50,880 bases of DNA from CAXXOK01 sp964497495 (GTDB lineage: Bacteria > Bacillota > Clostridia > Christensenellales > Aristaeellaceae): assembly GCA_964497495.1 (NCBI GenBank), contig CAZCCZ010000018.1, positions 1 to 50,880 on the forward strand, written 5' to 3'. The notes under the pieces were generated by a model. The model made no database searches. It was not told the origin of the DNA and was given only the letters and a program-made list of their open reading frames with translations. A program made the translations under genes and the position numbers. Within the stretch, counting starts at the first letter, position 1, and each line of letters starts with the position of its first letter. Below, one piece after another: positions 46,943 to 50,880 of the stretch.

Positions 46943-48103
46943 CTAATACTTTTCAATCACCAGCGCCCCGTCGCACCCGTCGAACGCTCCCTTTCCCACG
47001 GAAGCGCGTTTGGGCAGCCGGACGGAAACCAGCTGCGCGCACCCGGCGAACGCACGTTTCCCGACTTTTGTCACTGCGGAAGGAATCGCCACCTCCCGGA
47101 GACCCGTGCAGTCGCTGAAAGCGCCTTCCCCGATGGTCTTCAGGCTTTCGGGAAGCCGCAAGGCGGCAAGCGCCGCGCACGAATCGAACGCGTGGTTGCC
47201 GACGGAGCGCAGCGCGTCCGGGAACGAAACGGACGATAGCGCGCCGCAGTTGAAGAACGCGTTGTTGCCGATAGATATGAGGTTCTCTGAAAACGAAACG
47301 GAAACCAGCGAATCGCAGCGTTCGAACACCGCGTCGCCAAGGCTCGTAAGGTTGGCCGGAAGCGCGACCGCGGCTAATGATTTACATCCGGAAAACGCGG
47401 CGTTGCCGAGGTTTACGAGGCTGTCCGGGAACGATACGGAGGTAAGCGCGTAGCAGCCGCAGAAGGCGTCGGCGCCCAGGCTGGCAAGCCCTTCGGGCAG
47501 GCGGACAGACGCCAGCCGCTCGCAATGGTCAAACGCTTTGTCCCCGATCGTCTCAAGCCCGTCGGGCAAGGTAACGGAAATCAGGTTGATGCACCCCTCG
47601 AACGCATCGTTCCCGAGGCTCAGCAGGCCATTCGGAAGCGTTACGGCGCTCAGGGCCTCGCAGTGGTAGAACGCATCGTCTCCGATCGATCGCAGGCCTT
47701 CGGAAAACGTGACATCCGTCAGCGACAGGCAAAAATCGAACGTCCACGCGCCGATGGTTTCCAGGCTCGCGGGAAACGCTACGGACGTAAGCGCTTCGCA
47801 CCGGCAAAAGGCATTATCGCCGATACTTCGAAGCCCTTCGGGAAACGAGACCGAAAGAAGTTCGTCCCAATAGTAGAAAACTTCGTCGCCCACGGCGACA
47901 ACCGGGTAGCCGTCCAGCGCGGAGGGAATCTCGATACGCTCCGCCTTCTCCGCACAGCCTACGATTACGGCGGCGCCCTCCTCCAAAACGTAGGTATACA
48001 CGCCGCTCACGTACGTCTTTTCCTTTTTCTTACCCTGCGCGCAAACGGGAAACGCGAAAATCGCGACCAGCAGCAGAGTCAGAGCGAGAACGGGTTTTTT
48101 CAT
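46943..48103 (-). CDS. Secreted leucine-rich-repeat protein (BspA-like, LRR_5)
   Basis: 386 residues. A signal peptide (1-22, MKKPVLALTLLLVAIFAFPV, then CAQG) is followed by a short lead-in and about thirteen LRR_5 repeats of 23 residues, each of the form IGDNAFxxCxxLxSVxFPxxL. The Cys in each repeat (RCEAL, HCEAL, GCINL) is typical. Such proteins bind host or microbial surfaces; here there is no cell-wall anchor or repeat-flanking binding domain, so it may be released or, if the cysteine at about residue 21 acts as a lipobox, membrane-attached. ATG preceded by AAGGAGG. Stand-alone gene with a promoter at 48203-48231. Confidence 0.88.
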   Translation of the reverse strand: MKKPVLALTLLLVAIFAFPVCAQGKKKEKTYVSGVYTYVLEEGAAVIVGCAEKAERIEIPSALDGYPVVAVGDEVFYYWDELLSVSFPEGLRSIGDNAFCRCEALTSVAFPASLETIGAWTFDFCLSLTDVTFSEGLRSIGDDAFYHCEALSAVTLPNGLLSLGNDAFEGCINLISVTLPDGLETIGDKAFDHCERLASVRLPEGLASLGADAFCGCYALTSVSFPDSLVNLGNAAFSGCKSLAAVALPANLTSLGDAVFERCDSLVSVSFSENLISIGNNAFFNCGALSSVSFPDALRSVGNHAFDSCAALAALRLPESLKTIGEGAFSDCTGLREVAIPSAVTKVGKRAFAGCAQLVSVRLPKRASVGKGAFDGCDGALVIEKY

Positions 48104-48131
48104 ACGGGGCCGCCTCCTTGCCCGCCGTCCG

Positions 48132-48159
48132 GGCCGACGAACCGCCCGGTTCGTCGGCC
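48132..48159 (-). other. Stable hairpin in the LRR gene leader
   Basis: Perfect 12-bp stem GGCCGACGAACC/GGTTCGTCGGCC with a GCCC loop, 29 bases upstream of the LRR start codon and within the predicted 5' untranslated region. No T tract follows, so it is more likely a stability or translation element than a terminator. Confidence 0.45.
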
Positions 48160-48202
48160 TCCGGTTCCGCCGGGCGTGCGTTTGGGAAAGCGCGTTTTCC
48201 GC

Positions 48203-48231
48203 ATTATACCACAGGAAATTTCAGGTTGCAT
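48203..48231 (-). promoter_or_regulatory. Promoter of LRR protein gene
   Basis: Minus strand: -35 ATGCAA (48226-48231), 17-base spacer, perfect -10 TATAAT (48203-48208), giving a leader of about 95 bases. Confidence 0.6.
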
Positions 48232-48288
48232 AGACGTTCTTTTTCGCAGCGGGCCGTATACGGCAAACACGGCGGCCGTTGCGCCCCG

Positions 48289-50523
48289 TTATTCTCCCGG
48301 CGCGGGCACCGTCGGTTCCCCGTTCACCTTCACCGTCACCGGCCCGCCGGAAAGGCGCGTCAGGCGCGCACCGCGGGCATCCACCTCGCAGCGGATGCGC
48401 GCGCCGCGGTAACGGAGCGTAAAGGCGTATCCCTCCCAGCCCAGCGGCAGGGAAGGCGAAAGGGAAAGGCCGTTTTCGTCCAGCGTGAGGCCCGCGAAAC
48501 CGCGCAGCACACACAGGTATGCGCCCCCCATGTTGGCGGTGTGCAGGCCGTCCCGCGTGTTGCCGTGCGTATCGGCAACGTCCAGATCGACAGTCTCGCA
48601 GAACAGGGTTTTAGCCGTTTCCGTCATGCCCAGGCGCGCGGCGGCCATGGCGAACACGCACAGCGACAGGGAAGAATCGTGCGTAGTCACGTTGCGGTAA
48701 TACTCGTAGCTGCGGCGGATCGTCTCCGCGTCCGCGGTGTACGGGAACAGCAGGTGGGCCAGCACCGTGTCCGCCTGCTTACACACCTGATGGCGGTACA
48801 GGAACAGCGGATGGTAATGCAGCAGCAGCGGAAAATTCTCCTGCGGAATGCTCTTCAAATCCAGAACGGCCTTTTGAAGGAAGGTATCGTCCTGCGCGCT
48901 GATGCCCAGCCTGCCGTCTTCTGGAAAATACATGCGCCGCGCGGCCTCGGAGAAGGCGGCCAGCTCGGCGTCCGTAACCCCGGTGGTCTCGCGCACGCGC
49001 GCGTCCAACCCGGCTTCGGCGAGGACGGCAAGCGCGCGCACGGCCCCGCGCAGGTTGTGCTGCGCGGTCGCGTTGGTGTAGAAATTATTATCCACCAGAC
49101 AGGTGTATTCGTCCGGTCCCGTGACGCAATCGATGCGGAAGCCGTCCTCCGCCATGTGGCCCAGTTCCAGCCAGAAGCGCGCGGTTTCCACCAGCACTTC
49201 CGCGCCGTGCTCCGCCATGAAAGCAAGGTCGCCGGTCGCGTCCCAGTATTGCAGAAAAGCGTAGGCAACGTCCCCGTCGATGTGGTACTGCGCCGTACCC
49301 GCCGGGAAATAGGCCGAGCATTCGTCCCCATCGATGGTGCGCCACGGGAACAGCACGCCTTTGGCAAAACCGAGCGACCGCGCGTTGGCCCTCGCCCGGG
49401 GAAGGATAGCGCAGCGGTATAAGAGCATCTGCCTCGCCGTTTCCGGATGCGTCCAGGTGAAGAACGGAGCGACGTAGATCTCGCTGTCCCAGAAGGTGTG
49501 CCCCTCGTAGCCTTCGCCGCTCAGGCCCTTGGCCGCCACGTTGCTCAGGCCGTCCGTGCCTGTGGACTGCAGCAGCTCGTACAGGTCGAAATCCATCGCT
49601 TCCTGCAGGCCGTCGTCCCCGCGTATCTCCACACGCGCGTCCCGCCAGAAGGCGGAAAGGAACGCTTCCTGCTCCCCGGCAAGCCCGTCCGCGCCCAGTT
49701 CGAGGCAGGCGCGCAGCGCTTCCCGCGCCGCCCGGCAGGGGACGTTGTCGCGTCGGCTGTCCGCATACCAGGCGTATACGGCCAGTTCCACGCTCTCTCC
49801 CCTGCGCAGCGTACCGGTGAACGCGGTTTCCGCCCTCGACCCTTCCACGGTTTTCACCCGCGGCCAGCCGCATACGCAGGCGACGCGGCAGCACAGGGAA
49901 AGCCCGGAGCGTAACGTCGAGGCCAGCGCGTACGCCTCGTCCCCGTCGAAGCCCACGTCCTGCACCGCAAGGCATTGCAGCGGTTCCGCCGCCACGCGCG
50001 GGTCGTTGGCGGCGGCGTGGTTGCGTACTCCGGCTTCCAGCGCGGCGTTCAGGCACACCGAACCTTCGAAGCCTTCCGAGGTCACGCGGTATCGCAGCAA
50101 AAACAGCCCCTTGCGGGTAAAGGAGGTCATGCGCCTTATCTCCACGAGCAGGTCGCCCTTTTCGGCGTGCCACAGGCAGCGGCGCAGCGTTTCGCCCGCG
50201 CGCATGTCTAGCGTCTCCTCGCGCCTCGCAACGGACGGTGCGAACATGGAGAAGGCCTCGCCCTCCGCCGTCAAGCGCACGGTCTGCGCGTCCGGCACGT
50301 TCACCATTACCTGCTGGGTTTCGGGAAAGCCGTACAGCTTCTCCCCGTAGCGCACGTCCCGGATTTCGTAAAAAGCATTCAGGTACGTGCCGCGGATGCT
50401 GTCCACGCCTTCCGCCGCGCCCTCCTCCGGCGACGCGCGCACGCCGAGGTAACCGTTGGCGGTATGAAAGAGGGTTTCAAGGCGCGCGAAATCACGCCGC
50501 GTCCACGTTTGCGTTCTGTTCAC
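48289..50523 (-). CDS. GH65 family disaccharide phosphorylase
   Basis: 744 residues. Glycoside hydrolase family 65 enzymes split alpha-glucosidic disaccharides with phosphate and inversion, giving beta-glucose-1-phosphate and glucose or another sugar. The N-terminal beta-sandwich starts with TLFHTANGYLGVRASPEEG. The catalytic (alpha/alpha)6 barrel shows GLSGEGYEGHTFWDSEIYV and the general acid E472 in TGPDEYT, followed by DNNFYTNATA; phosphate-site residues lie in HQVCKQADTV and YRNVTTHDSSLS. Maltose, kojibiose, trehalose or nigerose could be the substrate. It lies 4 bases from a sugar ABC permease gene, so the disaccharide is probably imported intact. beta-Glucose-1-phosphate is the substrate of PgmB (758-1399). 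Confidence 0.92.
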   Translation of the reverse strand: MNRTQTWTRRDFARLETLFHTANGYLGVRASPEEGAAEGVDSIRGTYLNAFYEIRDVRYGEKLYGFPETQQVMVNVPDAQTVRLTAEGEAFSMFAPSVARREETLDMRAGETLRRCLWHAEKGDLLVEIRRMTSFTRKGLFLLRYRVTSEGFEGSVCLNAALEAGVRNHAAANDPRVAAEPLQCLAVQDVGFDGDEAYALASTLRSGLSLCCRVACVCGWPRVKTVEGSRAETAFTGTLRRGESVELAVYAWYADSRRDNVPCRAAREALRACLELGADGLAGEQEAFLSAFWRDARVEIRGDDGLQEAMDFDLYELLQSTGTDGLSNVAAKGLSGEGYEGHTFWDSEIYVAPFFTWTHPETARQMLLYRCAILPRARANARSLGFAKGVLFPWRTIDGDECSAYFPAGTAQYHIDGDVAYAFLQYWDATGDLAFMAEHGAEVLVETARFWLELGHMAEDGFRIDCVTGPDEYTCLVDNNFYTNATAQHNLRGAVRALAVLAEAGLDARVRETTGVTDAELAAFSEAARRMYFPEDGRLGISAQDDTFLQKAVLDLKSIPQENFPLLLHYHPLFLYRHQVCKQADTVLAHLLFPYTADAETIRRSYEYYRNVTTHDSSLSLCVFAMAAARLGMTETAKTLFCETVDLDVADTHGNTRDGLHTANMGGAYLCVLRGFAGLTLDENGLSLSPSLPLGWEGYAFTLRYRGARIRCEVDARGARLTRLSGGPVTVKVNGEPTVPAPGE

Positions 50524-50526
50524 GGC

Positions 50527-50880
50527 CTACTCCTTCACCGCGCCGGACGTGATGCCGGACACAATCTGTTTCTGGAAAAGCAGCACGATCGCCAGCGTCG
50601 GCACGACCACGATGATCGTCGCCGCCGTGATCTCCCCCCACAGGATGGAGAACTGCGTGCGAAGCGCGTTGATGGCGACCGGTACCGTTTGGAACTCCTT
50701 GACGGAGTTGAGCGTAAGGGTCAGCAGATACTCGTTCCAGGCGGAGATGAACGTCATGATCGCGGTGGTGAACACTCCCGGCGCGGCCATGGGGAAGATG
50801 ACCTTCCAGAGGGACTGCCACTGGGAGCAGCCGTCGATACGCGCGGCCTCTTCCACCGAGAGAGGGATCTGCTTGAAGTG
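50527..50880 (-). CDS. Carbohydrate ABC transporter permease (MalG type), 3' part
   Basis: C-terminal 117 residues of a sugar importer permease; the 5' part lies beyond the window. The EAA loop that contacts the ATPase is seen as EEAARIDGCSQWQSLWKVIF, PMAAPG. Helices follow at TTAIMTFISAWNEYLL and TIIVVVPTLAIVLLF, and the end QIVSGITSGAVKE is typical of MalG-type proteins. It ends 3 bases before the GH65 gene starts, so both belong to one sugar-utilisation operon. No ATPase is seen in this part; the MsmX-type ATPase at 1-450 could serve it. Confidence 0.92.
   Translation of the reverse strand, partial: HFKQIPLSVEEAARIDGCSQWQSLWKVIFPMAAPGVFTTAIMTFISAWNEYLLTLTLNSVKEFQTVPVAINALRTQFSILWGEITAATIIVVVPTLAIVLLFQKQIVSGITSGAVKE

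Noticed and set aside
1..50880. tRNA, rRNA, CRISPR arrays, insertion sequences, attachment sites, prophage
   Set aside because: None seen in the gaps between genes; the isolated GIY-YIG gene is not accompanied by phage or mobile-element genes.

Overview
The window is a densely coded, GC-rich chromosomal segment of an anaerobic Firmicute, most likely class Clostridia (Oscillospiraceae/Christensenellaceae-like). I infer this from the gene families rather than from a taxonomic marker: a reverse rubrerythrin with N-terminal rubredoxin, DUF5711-CvpA, DUF4867, DUF5058, a GGGtGRT protein, several 4Fe-4S enzymes, strong GGAGG ribosome binding sites, and sigma-A promoters of the form TTGNNN-17-TATAAT. 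No rRNA, tRNA, CRISPR, transposase, integrase or prophage structure was seen.

Layout. 1-1399: 5' part of a sugar ABC-importer ATPase (minus strand) and a beta-phosphoglucomutase. 1428-4183: tldD-tldE protease pair. 4251-6375: LysE-type exporter, then a three-gene minus-strand unit (HTH/zinc-ribbon regulator, GIY-YIG protein, DUF2087 protein). 6571-8293: NifU-like scaffold plus GGGtGRT protein. 8513-11963: GNAT acetyltransferase, CbxX/SpoVK-like AAA+ ATPase, EamA exporter, DUF4867 protein. 12131-18426: PflX-like radical SAM protein, mnmE, addB (without addA and without its Walker A motif) and a small P-loop protein. 18565-22375: threonine synthase, reverse rubrerythrin, diguanylate cyclase. 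22719-25537: DUF5711, CvpA, M19 dipeptidase. 25594-29210: ferredoxin-type aldo/keto reductase and the serC-serA serine operon. 29575-31434: a YbiT-like ABC-F protein with one degenerate ATP site, and DUF1653. 31616-34487: a DUF5058 membrane protein, a frameshifted membrane partner and an M20 peptidase. 34695-37779: argH and a GT-C membrane glycosyltransferase. 37964-39446: b5-like lipoprotein, His-rich membrane protein, ferritin-like protein. 39521-40437: signal peptidase I and DUF951. 40680-46683: gltB-gltD. 46943-48103: secreted leucine-rich-repeat protein. 48289-50880: GH65 disaccharide phosphorylase and the start of a sugar ABC permease.

How the genes fit together. Nitrogen and amino-acid metabolism dominates: glutamate synthase, serC-serA, thrC, argH and peptidases. 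Sugar use appears at both ends: ABC importer parts, GH65 phosphorolysis giving beta-glucose-1-phosphate, and beta-phosphoglucomutase to convert it to glucose-6-phosphate. Iron and oxygen handling appears in the reverse rubrerythrin, the NifU-like scaffold, and the predicted heme/ferritin module at 37964-39446.

The best candidates for something under-described are: (i) the b5-lipoprotein/membrane/ferritin-like operon; (ii) the NifU-like plus GGGtGRT pair; (iii) the ABC-F protein whose substitutions all fall in one composite ATP site; (iv) the DUF5058-membrane-M20 operon with a one-base frameshift; and (v) AddB without Walker A or AddA. A weak cobalamin-riboswitch-like sequence lies opposite the serC promoter. 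All calls come from reading the sequence; no database search was run.
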